In this document: positions 1-7,227 of the stretch, piece after piece
Numbering within the stretch: the first letter of the stretch is position 1
Layout of the letters: the number at the start of each line of letters is the position of its first letter
Assembly: GCF_000969645.2 (NCBI RefSeq)
Contig: NZ_CP014222.1
Location: forward strand, 1,863,740 to 1,927,739
Reading direction: 5' to 3'
Source of the DNA: Janthinobacterium sp. B9-8
Lineage (GTDB): Bacteria > Pseudomonadota > Gammaproteobacteria > Burkholderiales > Chitinibacteraceae
Length of the DNA stretch: 64,000 bases
The notes under the pieces: model-generated
Told to the model about the DNA's origin: nothing
The model's database searches: none
The model's input: only the letters and a program-made list of their open reading frames with translations
Program-made: the position numbers and the translations under genes

Positions 1-1
1 T

Positions 2-283
2 GGCTCTGGCTACTCAGGCTTAAATTTACTGGCCACCTTTCAGCCTCATGTTATTAAATTAGATATGGAATTAACCCGCGATATTGATAGCAGCGATGCC
101 AAGCAAGCGATTGTGGCGGGGGTATTACTCACCGCCACGCGGCTGGGCATTGATATTATTGCCGAAGGAATAGAAACCCCTGCCGAATTAAACACGCTAA
201 GAGAGTTTGGCGTACGCTATTTCCAAGGCTTTTTATTTGCCAAACCCGCAACGGGCCACTTACCACTGAGCACACCCATTTAA
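2..283 (+). CDS. EAL-domain cyclic-di-GMP phosphodiesterase, C-terminal part
   Basis: The reading frame is open from the window edge, so only the last 93 residues are present. They contain the late EAL-domain signatures: a VIKLDMEL block, then IIAEGIET, then a FGVRYFQGFLFAKP ending. EAL domains hydrolyse the second messenger cyclic-di-GMP, and the Glu of AEGIET and the preceding Asp belong to the catalytic metal site. The FQGF-x-FAKP ending is the usual end of the domain, so the protein ends almost directly after it. N-terminal sensory or GGDEF domains, if any, lie outside the window. The family is certain; whether the enzyme is active cannot be judged from this piece. Confidence 0.9.
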   Translation, partial: GSGYSGLNLLATFQPHVIKLDMELTRDIDSSDAKQAIVAGVLLTATRLGIDIIAEGIETPAELNTLREFGVRYFQGFLFAKPATGHLPLSTPI

Positions 284-302
284 AAAAAACCAAGGAGAAG
301 CC

Positions 303-1121
303 ATGCCTGCAACAGCACGCCGTACCTTCCTCAAAACCAGCTTACTTGCGGGCTTTGCACTAGCAGTCAAGCCCGTAGCTGCATCCACCATTCAAACCGA
401 TACAGCGGGCCTGCAAGCAGGGCCGGTTCAAATTGGTGATCTACCCGCTTATCGGGCGCAGCCTGCACACGCCGTATCACCCCTACCCACAATCATTGTG
501 ATTCAGGAGATCTTCGGCGTGCACGAGCATATTCAAGACTTATGCAGGCGTTTGGCTAAACAAGGCTATCTGGCCATTGCCCCCGAGCTTTACTTTCGCC
601 AAGGCGATCCACGGCAGTTTAGCGACACCAGCACACTGGTTAAAGAATTGGTCAGCAAAGTAGCAGATGAACAGGTTCTGGCTGACTTAGACAGTGTGGC
701 CGCGTGGGCTGGCCAGCATGGCGGCAACCCGCAGCGCCTTGCTGTAACGGGCTTTTGCTGGGGAGGCCGAATCACTTGGCTTTATGCGGCGCATAACCCA
801 AAAATCAAAGCCAGTGCGGCATGGTACGGACGCCTGACAGGGCAGACCAGCAGCAGCACCCCCCGCCACCCGATTGATATCGCGCGGCAAATCAAATCAC
901 CCGTGCTGGGCTTATATGCGGGCAAAGATCAAGGCATTTCACTTGAATCAGTAGAACAGATGCGCAAAGCACTACGCCCACAACCGCAGCCGTTTAATCT
1001 TGTTGTTTACGATAACGCCAGCCATGGTTTTAACGCAGATTACCGCCCCAGCTACCACCCCGCTGCTGCACATGATGCGTGGGAAACAATGCTAAATTGG
1101 TTTAAGCGCTTTGGCGTATAA
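303..1121 (+). CDS. Dienelactone hydrolase family protein with Tat signal
   Basis: This 272-residue alpha/beta hydrolase belongs to the dienelactone hydrolase family. The N-terminus has a twin-arginine motif (ARRTFLKTS) followed by a hydrophobic stretch ending near AVAAS, so export by the Tat pathway in folded form is expected. The nucleophile elbow is GFCWGG with Cys152; Asp209 (AGKDQG) and His241 (ASHGFN) complete the Cys-Asp-His triad typical of the family. A good ribosome binding site (aaggag) lies 8 bases before the ATG. It starts 20 bases after the EAL gene and may be co-transcribed with it. The substrate is unknown; many periplasmic members are not true dienelactone hydrolases. Confidence 0.9.
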   Translation: MPATARRTFLKTSLLAGFALAVKPVAASTIQTDTAGLQAGPVQIGDLPAYRAQPAHAVSPLPTIIVIQEIFGVHEHIQDLCRRLAKQGYLAIAPELYFRQGDPRQFSDTSTLVKELVSKVADEQVLADLDSVAAWAGQHGGNPQRLAVTGFCWGGRITWLYAAHNPKIKASAAWYGRLTGQTSSSTPRHPIDIARQIKSPVLGLYAGKDQGISLESVEQMRKALRPQPQPFNLVVYDNASHGFNADYRPSYHPAAAHDAWETMLNWFKRFGV

Positions 1122-1130
1122 GCTTGCAAT

Positions 1131-1156
1131 AACACCCCCCTGTCGGACGGGGTGTT
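1131..1156 (+). terminator. Hairpin after the hydrolase gene
   Basis: AACACCCC (1131-1138) pairs with GGGGTGTT (1149-1156) around a 10-base loop. The following T tract is short (TTTGCAT), so termination may be weak. The rest of the gap to 1452 shows no gene or further structure that I can support. Confidence 0.55.
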
Positions 1157-1452
1157 TGCATCATGCCGCGAATAAACCACCCGCGTGCAACACATCACGG
1201 CCCCGCGCACAGGAAAACAAACCATAGATAGAAATAAAGAAAAGCTTTTCTCTTATTTCTTACTCATACCTAATTCACGGATCGTGTTAGTCCCTCAATT
1301 GCCCCCAGCGGCATCACTTATTTACTTATTCCAGATCAGCCATTAGACTTCGCGCAAAGTTAGCCTAAGGAATGGCTGGCGTAAGCTAACCCCTATCACT
1401 TAAGGCCAGCCCATATGGGGATTGCCCCCCACACAATCACAGGCCCACCAGC

Positions 1453-1986
1453 ATGCCGCTTCATATTCGCAATGTGAATAAATTTGACGATCTCAGCTTA
1501 CTTACTGAGTTGATTCATGCTGCTTATGCGCCTCATGCCAAAGCGGGGCTTAAGTATTGGGGCACGCATCAGAGCGAGGCCGATACGGCAAAGCGTCTGG
1601 CCAGTGGGATAGGGCTGATTGCAGAATGCGACGGGCAATATGTCGGCACCCTCACCCTGCGAGAGCCGCAGCCCCAATCGCCAGTGGCACTCTATACACA
1701 AGCAGAGGTTTGGTCCGTCGCCCAGTTTTGTATTGCACCTCACCACAAAGGCAAGGGCTATGGGCAGGCGCTACACCACTATGCCGAAACACTGGCGGCC
1801 CGCCACGGTGCCACACAATTAGCTTTAGATACCGCCAAACCCGCACATAGCTTAATCGCCCTCTACCAATCATGGGGCTATAAGATAGTAGATGAATGTG
1901 ATTGGCGGCCGCATACTAACTACCCCAGTTTGCTACTGGCTAAGCCCTTAACAACTCAGCCCAATTTCCAGCATCAAACCGCTTAA
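1453..1986 (+). CDS. GNAT family N-acetyltransferase
   Basis: This 177-residue protein has the GNAT fold signatures. The acetyl-CoA binding motif A is visible as FCIAPHHKGKGYGQAL, matching the Q/R-x-x-G-x-G/A loop, preceded by a beta strand containing VGTLTLRE. A later block, LIALYQSWGYKIVDE, is the typical alpha4-beta7 region. The acceptor substrate cannot be predicted. No strong ribosome binding site is seen before the ATG, so the start is less certain than the family. The gene stands alone, 129 bases before the sensor kinase gene. Confidence 0.85.
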   Translation: MPLHIRNVNKFDDLSLLTELIHAAYAPHAKAGLKYWGTHQSEADTAKRLASGIGLIAECDGQYVGTLTLREPQPQSPVALYTQAEVWSVAQFCIAPHHKGKGYGQALHHYAETLAARHGATQLALDTAKPAHSLIALYQSWGYKIVDECDWRPHTNYPSLLLAKPLTTQPNFQHQTA

Positions 1987-2115
1987 AAACCATGGCAATT
2001 TATACCTCCTGTAGCGTGCCTTGCCGATCTTCGCCAACTTATTACTTTGATTGATCGGTCTTTACCAAGGAGGATTGGCCCTGCTCTTACTCTAAATGCA
2101 AGGCTTTAAATCCGC

Positions 2116-3519
2116 ATGCTTCGCTACTTTTCCTTTCGCACACTCTTAATTATCGGCTTTGCACTGGTGGCGCTCACCCCGTCGGCTGCGCTGGTGCAAC
2201 TGCGTTATGGCTTAGCTGGGCTAACCATCAAGGCGCAACAGCAACAAAATCAGGCCAGCGATTGGTCTAATGCAGTGCAACAATCGCAAGAGCAAGCGCT
2301 GCATCTGGAGCGGGCCAGCAGGCAATTATTAATTTTGCCAGAGGCTACTTTTTTAAATGCAGCCCACGCTGCCAAAGCCCGCTTGGAAACCGCACAGCAT
2401 ATTTTCAGCCAAAGCCATAACCCACTCCTGATGCAAAGCAGCGAAGGCATCCACCAACTGCTGGCACAGATCACCCCCACGGCAAAGATCAAAAAAGCGC
2501 AAGCGAATGCCCTCTTCAGCCAGCTCAGTGAGCAGCTAAAAAAACAAGATCGTTTGATTGAGCAGCAATTAGCAGAACAACGCCGGCAATGGCTGGAAGA
2601 AGTCAGCAGCAAGCAAAAACAAGTCGATATGCTGGCGATTTTGTCGCCCGTTGCCGCGCTTAGCTTGGCTATTTTAATGGCGGTAATGTTCAGTTGGCCC
2701 ATAGGACAGTTAAAACGCCAGATTACCCAGCTGGCACAAGGACAACGCGGGCAAAGCTGGCACTTGGCAGGCCCTGCCGATTTACAAGGATTAGCCAAAT
2801 CGCTGGCCGAATTAGATTTACGTCTGGTACAGCTGGAGGCACAAAAAGCGCAATTTTTTCGCCATGTATCACACGAGCTCAAAACCCCGCTGGCGGTGAT
2901 TCATGAAGCCTCATCGCTGCTGCAAGAAGAAGTACTGGGCAGCTTAAATACCCAGCAAAAAGAAATCAGCGCGATGGTGCAAAGCAATGTGCATACCCTG
3001 CGCCAACGCGTGGATGCACTATTAGCACACGATGCGGGACGCTGGCTTTCAGCCGAACTGGTCATTGCGCCTTTGGCGCTTGAGGTGTTTCTAGAGCAAC
3101 GCTTACAACAATGGCGCATTTTACTCAGCAAGAAACTTCTGACTATCCATCAATCCGGCCCAGCCACGCAAAGCTATGCCGATCACGCCAAGCTGGGGAT
3201 TATTCTGGATAACTTGCTTCTCAACGCTATCCGCTTTAGTCCACCCCATGGCGAAATAAATATCCGCTTTGGGCAAACGGGCCAGCAAAGCTGGCTGGAA
3301 ATCCAAGATCAAGGCCCCGGCGTAGACAGCCAGGATTCAGAGTTTATTTTTGAACCGTTTCACTGTGGCCCAGCGCCCGAAGGCGAATCCGCTGGCTCTG
3401 GCATAGGCCTGACAATGGCCAGAAGTTTTGCCCAGCTTATGCACGGCGATGTTGAGCTGATACCCAGCCCGGCAGGCGCATGTTTTCGTTTGCACTGGCA
3501 GCTACAAGGTCACTCATGA
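2116..3519 (+). CDS. glrK: Sensor histidine kinase of the GlrK (QseE) type
   Basis: The 467-residue inner-membrane sensor kinase has a first membrane segment at about residues 8-30, a helical periplasmic region, a second membrane segment near 175-195 and a HAMP-like linker. The HisKA box is FRHVSHELKTPL with the phosphorylated His at about residue 253. It is followed by an ATPase domain with N box (DNLLLNAI), G1 (DQGPGVD) and G2 (GSGIGL). The order kinase, small lipoprotein, sigma-54 response regulator is that of glrK-qseG-glrR in enterobacteria, where GlrK phosphorylates GlrR under envelope-related conditions. The gene ends in ATGA, the remains of an overlap with a downstream start. The last 95 bases are repeated at 3630-3724. 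Confidence 0.88.
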   Translation: MLRYFSFRTLLIIGFALVALTPSAALVQLRYGLAGLTIKAQQQQNQASDWSNAVQQSQEQALHLERASRQLLILPEATFLNAAHAAKARLETAQHIFSQSHNPLLMQSSEGIHQLLAQITPTAKIKKAQANALFSQLSEQLKKQDRLIEQQLAEQRRQWLEEVSSKQKQVDMLAILSPVAALSLAILMAVMFSWPIGQLKRQITQLAQGQRGQSWHLAGPADLQGLAKSLAELDLRLVQLEAQKAQFFRHVSHELKTPLAVIHEASSLLQEEVLGSLNTQQKEISAMVQSNVHTLRQRVDALLAHDAGRWLSAELVIAPLALEVFLEQRLQQWRILLSKKLLTIHQSGPATQSYADHAKLGIILDNLLLNAIRFSPPHGEINIRFGQTGQQSWLEIQDQGPGVDSQDSEFIFEPFHCGPAPEGESAGSGIGLTMARSFAQLMHGDVELIPSPAGACFRLHWQLQGHS

Positions 3520-3629
3520 AGCCGCTTATTGATCATTTTCCCTTAAAAAGCCTCATGCTCTGCCGCATCGGCCTTAGCGCCAGCCCTTACCCTCTCACGA
3601 GCCGGCCTTGGTGCTGGCCGCGGCCAAAC

Positions 3630-3724
3630 GTTTTGCTCAACTTATGCACGGCGATGTTGAACTAATACCCAGCCCGGCAGACGCCTATTTTCGTCTGCAC
3701 TGGCAGCGACAAGGTCACCTATGA
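3630..3724 (+). pseudogene. Duplicated 3' end of the sensor kinase gene
   Basis: Bases 3630-3724 match 3425-3519, the 3' end of glrK, with no gaps and about 84 of 95 positions identical by my count. The copy still reads as the end of a kinase in one frame (FAQLMHGDVELIPSP and on to a stop) and is open upstream to about 3590, but it has no kinase start. Several differences are silent third-position changes, so the copy either diverged under constraint or came from a related allele. It supplies the ribosome binding site (aagg) and ATGA start context of the following lipoprotein gene. The 100 bases between the copies have no clear function. Confidence 0.75.
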
Positions 3725-4221
3725 AAGACATACTTTGCACCATGCCCCTAAAACAACTCTGCCTATTACTGTGCAGCATCAGCCTAGCCGCCTGCACTAC
3801 TACCCTGCCACCGCCTGTTGTCGCGGCACCTGCGCCTGAACCAGAAGCCAAACCGGTCGTTATTGCGCCAGTATGCCGCCTTGAAAGTGCTCTGGCGCAA
3901 TTAAACAACACCATTTCGGGCAATTGCCCCAGCGATAAGCTGCTGATACTAGCGCAGCAAATGATGAGCAATCATGCCGATCTGAACCGCCTTCAGGCTC
4001 AGCTGGAAGCACTGCAAAACACGCTGAATGATCCGGCCAGCCAGAGCATGGCCAAACTATTAGCCAGCCAGCTTGCCGAGCGAAAACGGCTGACCAGCTT
4101 GCTGGATAAGCAAACGATCGCCACCAAAGAGCAGCAAAAGCGCGCCAATGATCTGGCCGCCAAGCTGGATGCCTTAAAAGAAATGGAAAAAGACATGCTG
4201 GAAAGGAGCAAAAAACCATGA
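3721..4221 (+). CDS. qseG: QseG-like outer-membrane lipoprotein of the Glr system
   Basis: A 166-residue small lipoprotein. The signal peptide ends in the lipobox SLAAC, so the Cys at residue 25 becomes the lipidated first residue. A short proline-rich stretch follows, and then a long helical region (about residues 75-160) rich in Leu, Gln, Glu and Lys that should form a coiled coil. The position between the GlrK and GlrR genes is that of qseG (yfhG), whose product helps activate GlrK in Escherichia coli by direct contact. Sequence similarity to QseG is weak to the eye, so the name rests mainly on context. The ATG at 3721 has an AAGG site; the ATG at 3742 does not. The end overlaps glrR by 4 bases. 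Confidence 0.75.
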   Translation: MKDILCTMPLKQLCLLLCSISLAACTTTLPPPVVAAPAPEPEAKPVVIAPVCRLESALAQLNNTISGNCPSDKLLILAQQMMSNHADLNRLQAQLEALQNTLNDPASQSMAKLLASQLAERKRLTSLLDKQTIATKEQQKRANDLAAKLDALKEMEKDMLERSKKP

Positions 4222-5567
4222 GTAGCAAAATCTTACTGGTTGACGATGATCCGGATCTCTTACGCTTGGTTTCCATCCGCCTGATTGCCGCAGGCTATGA
4301 AGTAGAAGCCGCCAGCAGTGCCGAAGCTGCTCTTAATGCGCTCGCCGTGCAACGCGCCGATCTGCTGCTTAGCGATTGGAAGCTGCCCGGCATGGATGGC
4401 ATGGCGCTATTTGAAGAAGTGCGCCGTCGCTACCCCGCCCTGCCGGTCATTATGCTCACCGCCCACGGCACTGTGCCAGACGCCATTGATGCCATTAGCC
4501 ACGGCATGTTCGCCTATTTAATTAAGCCTTTTGATGGCAAGGCCCTGCTAGATAAAGTCAGCCAGGCTTTGGTCTTAGCCAGCCCCCCCAGCAACAGCAG
4601 TGATAACGACACCTGGCGGGCAGGGTTTATCAGCAGCAGCCCCGTGATGGACGAGCTACTGGCCGAAGCGCGGCTGGTGGCCGTTACCGATGCCAGTGTG
4701 CTGATTCGCGGCGAAAGCGGTACGGGTAAAGAAGTGCTGGCCCAAGCCATACACCGCGCCAGCCTGCGCGCCAAGCGCCCCTTTATCGCCGTAAATTGCG
4801 GTGCAATCCCTGAAAACCTGCTGGAAAGCGAGCTTTTCGGCCATGAAAAAGGCGCGTTTACCGGAGCCAGCCAAAAACAAAATGGTTTATTTTTAGAAGC
4901 CGATGGCGGAACGATTTTCCTCGATGAAATTGGCGATATGCCGCTGCCACTGCAAGTCAAATTGCTGCGGGTGCTGCAAGAGCGCGAAGTGCGCCCGGTT
5001 GGTGCGGGCCGCGCCGTGCCGGTAAATGTGCGCGTGCTATCGGCCACGCACCGTGATTTGCAATCCTTGCTACAGGACGGCTCGTTTAGAGAAGATTTGT
5101 TTTATCGCCTGAATGTGGTGTCTTTAGCACTACCATCGCTCACCGAGCGGCGAGAAGATATTCCACTACTGGCCCGGCACTTTTTAGCGCAGGTAGTGGA
5201 GCGCTATGCCAAGACCGATTGCCACTTTGCCGCCGACGCGCTCAGCTTTTTAAGCACCGCCAACTGGCCGGGCAATATTCGCCAGCTCTCTAATCTGGTT
5301 GAGCAATGCTGTGTGCTCGCCACCGGCCCCATCATCACGCTGGCCCAGGTGCAAAAAGCAATGGCCAGCGAATCGGCCGCCATCTTGCCACTCGCTGAAG
5401 CCAAACGCCTCTTTGAGCGCGATTATCTGGAACGCCTGCTACGCCTCACTGGCGGCAATGTCAGCGACGCCGCACGCCTTGCCGATCGCAACCGCACCGA
5501 ATTCTACCGCCTGCTACAAAAACACGACCTTGCCCCCGCCGCTTTTAAAGCAGATATCAGCGCCTAA
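4218..5567 (+). CDS. glrR: Sigma-54-dependent response regulator of the GlrR (QseF) type
   Basis: A 449-residue bacterial enhancer-binding protein. Residues 1-120 are a receiver domain with the acidic pocket VDDDPD, the phosphorylated Asp53 (LLLSDWKLPG) and the Lys in IKPFDG. Residues about 140-370 are the AAA+ domain with Walker A GESGTGKE, the sigma-54 contact loop GAFTGA, Walker B FLDEIGDM and arginine fingers. A short Fis-type helix-turn-helix lies at the end (NVSDAARLADRNRTEFYRLL). It starts on the ATGA overlap with the lipoprotein gene, so translation is coupled. GlrR binds TGTC-N10-GACA upstream of RpoN promoters in enterobacteria; two such sites lie just downstream of this gene. Confidence 0.92.
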   Translation: MSSKILLVDDDPDLLRLVSIRLIAAGYEVEAASSAEAALNALAVQRADLLLSDWKLPGMDGMALFEEVRRRYPALPVIMLTAHGTVPDAIDAISHGMFAYLIKPFDGKALLDKVSQALVLASPPSNSSDNDTWRAGFISSSPVMDELLAEARLVAVTDASVLIRGESGTGKEVLAQAIHRASLRAKRPFIAVNCGAIPENLLESELFGHEKGAFTGASQKQNGLFLEADGGTIFLDEIGDMPLPLQVKLLRVLQEREVRPVGAGRAVPVNVRVLSATHRDLQSLLQDGSFREDLFYRLNVVSLALPSLTERREDIPLLARHFLAQVVERYAKTDCHFAADALSFLSTANWPGNIRQLSNLVEQCCVLATGPIITLAQVQKAMASESAAILPLAEAKRLFERDYLERLLRLTGGNVSDAARLADRNRTEFYRLLQKHDLAPAAFKADISA

Positions 5568-5730
5568 GGTCTATCGGGCTTAAGCGGTCTTAGCGAAAAA
5601 CGCCTGATCGAGGCCAGATTTTTTGGGGTTTGCAGCAGCAGCCAGGCATCATCCTTCCATTGTTGAGTGAACAACTAGCCCACCCTGCACAACATTTGCC
5701 CTGCTCTTGGCCCTACATTGATAGGGCTGG

Positions 5731-5772
5731 GGTGAAACCCGCTAGTTTGCTACTCAATTGGCGGGTTTCACC
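5731..5772. repeat. Dispersed palindromic element, copy A
   Basis: GGTGAAACCCGC (5731-5742) pairs exactly with GCGGGTTTCACC (5761-5772) around an 18-base loop. The arms recur, extended to 21 bp, at 21083-21142 in the malE-malF gap. Two copies with the same arms but different loops indicate a REP-like dispersed repeat. Here it lies downstream of glrR and may also end its transcript. Confidence 0.8.
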
Positions 5773-5830
5773 CGCCCCACAATAGATGCAACGCCTGCTG
5801 CCACAAGCCCTGAAGCAGCCCTCCTCCATT

Positions 5831-5848
5831 TGTCGTGTTTTAGCAACA
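5831..5848 (+). promoter_or_regulatory. Possible second, weaker GlrR site
   Basis: TGTC-N10-AACA, one base from the GlrR consensus. It lies 64 bases before the perfect site at 5895. The same 64-base spacing to a more degenerate version (CGTC-N10-AACG at 6733-6750) is found in the second promoter region, which suggests an ancestral pair of sites. Confidence 0.45.
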
Positions 5849-5863
5849 GCCTTTCTACATACA

Positions 5864-5876
5864 AATCAAGCACTTA
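5864..5876 (+). promoter_or_regulatory. IHF-type binding site
   Basis: The 13 bases AATCAAGCACTTA match the IHF consensus WATCAANNNNTTR exactly. The site lies about 100 bases before the sigma-54 promoter at 5977. IHF bends DNA so that enhancer-binding proteins reach RpoN polymerase, and it takes part in GlrR-dependent transcription in enterobacteria. The same motif occurs at the same place in the second promoter region. Confidence 0.6.
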
Positions 5877-5894
5877 CAAAACACCTCCTAATAC

Positions 5895-5912
5895 TGTCGT
5901 GAGACGGCGACA
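5895..5912 (+). promoter_or_regulatory. GlrR binding site, perfect TGTC-N10-GACA
   Basis: TGTC at 5895-5898 and GACA at 5909-5912 with exactly ten bases between. This is the published consensus for GlrR in enterobacteria. It lies 82 bases before the -24 element at 5977, a normal upstream-activator distance, and 330 bases after the glrR gene. Confidence 0.75.
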
Positions 5913-5976
5913 GATACAAATCCTCCCCACTCAACACACAAAAAGTAAGTCGTTGAATACAAAGGACTTTTAAAGC

Positions 5977-5992
5977 TGGCACGGTGTTTGCT
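5977..5992 (+). promoter_or_regulatory. Sigma-54 (RpoN) promoter
   Basis: TGGCAC-N5-TTGCT with GG at -24 and GC at -12, a full match to the RpoN consensus. It points at the repeat-protein gene starting at 6052, leaving a leader of roughly 45-50 bases. Confidence 0.85.
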
Positions 5993-6007
5993 ATAGGTAG
6001 TACATCG

Positions 6008-6021
6008 AACGAGAAATCGTT
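6008..6021 (+). other. Conserved leader hairpin with GAAA loop
   Basis: AACGA-GAAA-TCGTT forms a five-base-pair stem closed by a GNRA tetraloop in the predicted leader. An identical 14-base element sits at 6907-6920 in the second leader while the bases around it have diverged, so it may be an RNA stability or regulatory element. Confidence 0.5.
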
Positions 6022-6051
6022 TATCCGATTACCCACGCAAGGAAACACACC

Positions 6052-6510
6052 ATGAAAAAGAATCTACTGATCGCCGCCCTTTTTGCAACTTGCGCTGCAA
6101 CTGCAGCTTGGGCTAGCTCCACAGATGCTTCTGCTCCTGCAAGTTTACGTGCTGATGCCAATGATGCTTCCGTCCCTAGCCGTGTTGTAGCCAATGTAAC
6201 TGATGCTTCCGAACCAGCAGGTTTACGTGCTGATGCCAATGATGCTTCTGTTCCTGCCAGTGTGGTAGCTGAAGCCACTGATGCTTCTACACCAAGCAGC
6301 CTGCGCGCTGATGCCAATGATGCATCCGTACCGACCAGCATCGTAGCCGATGCAACGGATGCTTCTGTACCAAGTAGCCTGCGTGCAGATGCCAATGACG
6401 CATCCGTACCAAGCAGCATTGTTGCCACTGCAACAGATGCCTCTGCCCCTGCTGGCTTAGTAGCCGATGCCTCAGATGCTTCTGCTCCGGCAAGTGCAAA
6501 GATCGTTTAA
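6052..6510 (+). CDS. Secreted protein built of ten 13-residue DAS repeats
   Basis: I do not recognise this 152-residue protein. Residues 1-21 are a clean Sec signal peptide (MKKNLLIAALF start, AWA cleavage region). From residue 25 almost to the end it consists of 13-residue units beginning DAS-x-P. Two kinds alternate: one ends LRADAN, the other VVAxAT or IVAxAT. Five pairs make ten units, the last one shortened. The mature protein has no Cys and no aromatic residues and is rich in Asp, Ala and Ser, so it should be acidic and extended or solenoid-like, in the periplasm or outside. It follows a sigma-54 promoter with a GlrR site, has an AAGGA ribosome site and ends at a strong terminator. A role in the envelope is a guess. 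Confidence 0.85.
   Translation: MKKNLLIAALFATCAATAAWASSTDASAPASLRADANDASVPSRVVANVTDASEPAGLRADANDASVPASVVAEATDASTPSSLRADANDASVPTSIVADATDASVPSSLRADANDASVPSSIVATATDASAPAGLVADASDASAPASAKIV
6124..6507 (+). repeat. 39-bp tandem repeats inside the DAS-repeat gene
   Basis: Ten 39-bp units code for the 13-residue repeats, arranged as a 78-bp two-unit period. Some copies are nearly identical in DNA (for example around GCTGATGCCAATGATGC), others have drifted. The array could gain or lose copies by slippage or recombination, so length differences between strains are expected. Confidence 0.85.
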
Positions 6511-6536
6511 GCACTCTTCAGCGCAATATAAGCTGC

Positions 6537-6568
6537 AAAAAAACCACGACGAGAGTCGTGGTTTTTTT
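6537..6568 (+). terminator. Rho-independent terminator of the DAS-repeat gene
   Basis: AACCACGAC and GTCGTGGTT form a stem over a GAGA loop, flanked by an A tract and seven T residues, so it can act in both directions. It resembles the terminator after the next gene (7228-7257). Confidence 0.9.
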
Positions 6569-6765
6569 GCGTCTTTTTTCAAAGAAAAAACAGGATAAAG
6601 CCCTCCGGATGCGCCTTTCTGCACATCAATTGGCCAGCAACTCACCCAATACCCGCTTTAAAAACAGGCTTTTTATCTTACGCATTAATCTCCAAATACC
6701 AAGCCCACGGGCACAATCACTACAGCACTGATCGTCGCCAACTAGCAACGCCATTTATATATAAA

Positions 6766-6778
6766 AATCAACAACTTA
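6766..6778 (+). promoter_or_regulatory. IHF-type binding site of the second promoter
   Basis: AATCAACAACTTA is an exact match to WATCAANNNNTTR and aligns with the site at 5864-5876. The DNA around it (AATCAA-N4-TTACAAAA) is also conserved between the two promoter regions. Confidence 0.6.
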
Positions 6779-6796
6779 CAAAAAACATCCGTTTTG

Positions 6797-6814
6797 TGTC
6801 GTGCAATAGAGACA
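6797..6814 (+). promoter_or_regulatory. GlrR binding site, perfect TGTC-N10-GACA
   Basis: TGTC at 6797-6800 and GACA at 6811-6814 with ten bases between, as at 5895-5912. It lies 80 bases before the -24 element at 6877. The ten inner bases differ from the first site apart from the leading GTG, so only the palindrome arms are kept. Confidence 0.75.
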
Positions 6815-6876
6815 GTAAATCACCGTCCCCCCACCAAAACAACACTAATCCATTGAATAGAAAGAGATTTATTATC

Positions 6877-6892
6877 TGGCACAGCACTTGCT
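6877..6892 (+). promoter_or_regulatory. Sigma-54 (RpoN) promoter
   Basis: TGGCAC-N5-TTGCT, again with GG/GC at -24/-12 and the same outer bases as at 5977-5992. It serves the small gene at 6955. The rest of the gap after the previous terminator (6569-6730) shows nothing recognisable. Confidence 0.85.
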
Positions 6893-6906
6893 ACAGTAAG
6901 TATATC

Positions 6907-6920
6907 AACGAGAAATCGTT
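6907..6920 (+). other. Conserved leader hairpin with GAAA loop, second copy
   Basis: AACGA-GAAA-TCGTT, identical to 6008-6021, about 15 bases downstream of the -12 element in both leaders. Confidence 0.5.
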
Positions 6921-6954
6921 TATATCTTTACTACCACACCAAAGGAAGTACACC

Positions 6955-7212
6955 ATGAAAAAGTATCTACTGATTGCATCCATGATTGCCAGTTTCGCGG
7001 CTACTTCTGCCTGGGCAGATATTTCCAAATGGGTGGATAACTCAGATATCCCTAAGGTTGCAGAAATGCATGCCGATGCACGAAGCACCACGCCGCCGGA
7101 TATGATGACCGACACGCCAAGAAAACCCAATCAGGCAGACGATGCTTCAGCCCCCACTAGCACTGATCCTATCCCTTCATCCCCACTAGATGATGATGGT
7201 TTCGGTGATTAA
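6955..7212 (+). CDS. Small secreted protein, paralog of the DAS-repeat protein by its 5' end
   Basis: An 85-residue protein of unknown function. The start at 6955 is chosen because it follows an AAGGA ribosome site and the leader and first codons (MKKYLLIAS) align with those of the DAS-repeat gene; the frame is open further upstream but that stretch is the promoter. The signal peptide ends at AWA. The mature part is short, acidic and proline-rich, contains one relic-like unit (DDASAPTS) and ends in DDDGFGD. The promoter, operator, leader and signal peptide are shared with 6052-6510, but the repeat array is missing. It either lost its repeats or shows the state before they expanded. Confidence 0.8.
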   Translation: MKKYLLIASMIASFAATSAWADISKWVDNSDIPKVAEMHADARSTTPPDMMTDTPRKPNQADDASAPTSTDPIPSSPLDDDGFGD

Positions 7213-7227
7213 GCCGCAGCGAAAAAC

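Noticed and set aside
6021-6428. Open frame on the minus strand opposite the DAS-repeat gene
   Set aside because: It is a mirror of the repetitive coding sequence; it has no ribosome site or promoter.
6124-6507. Tandem repeats as a CRISPR array
   Set aside because: The repeats are coding, 39 bp, adjoining without unique spacers, and keep one reading frame.
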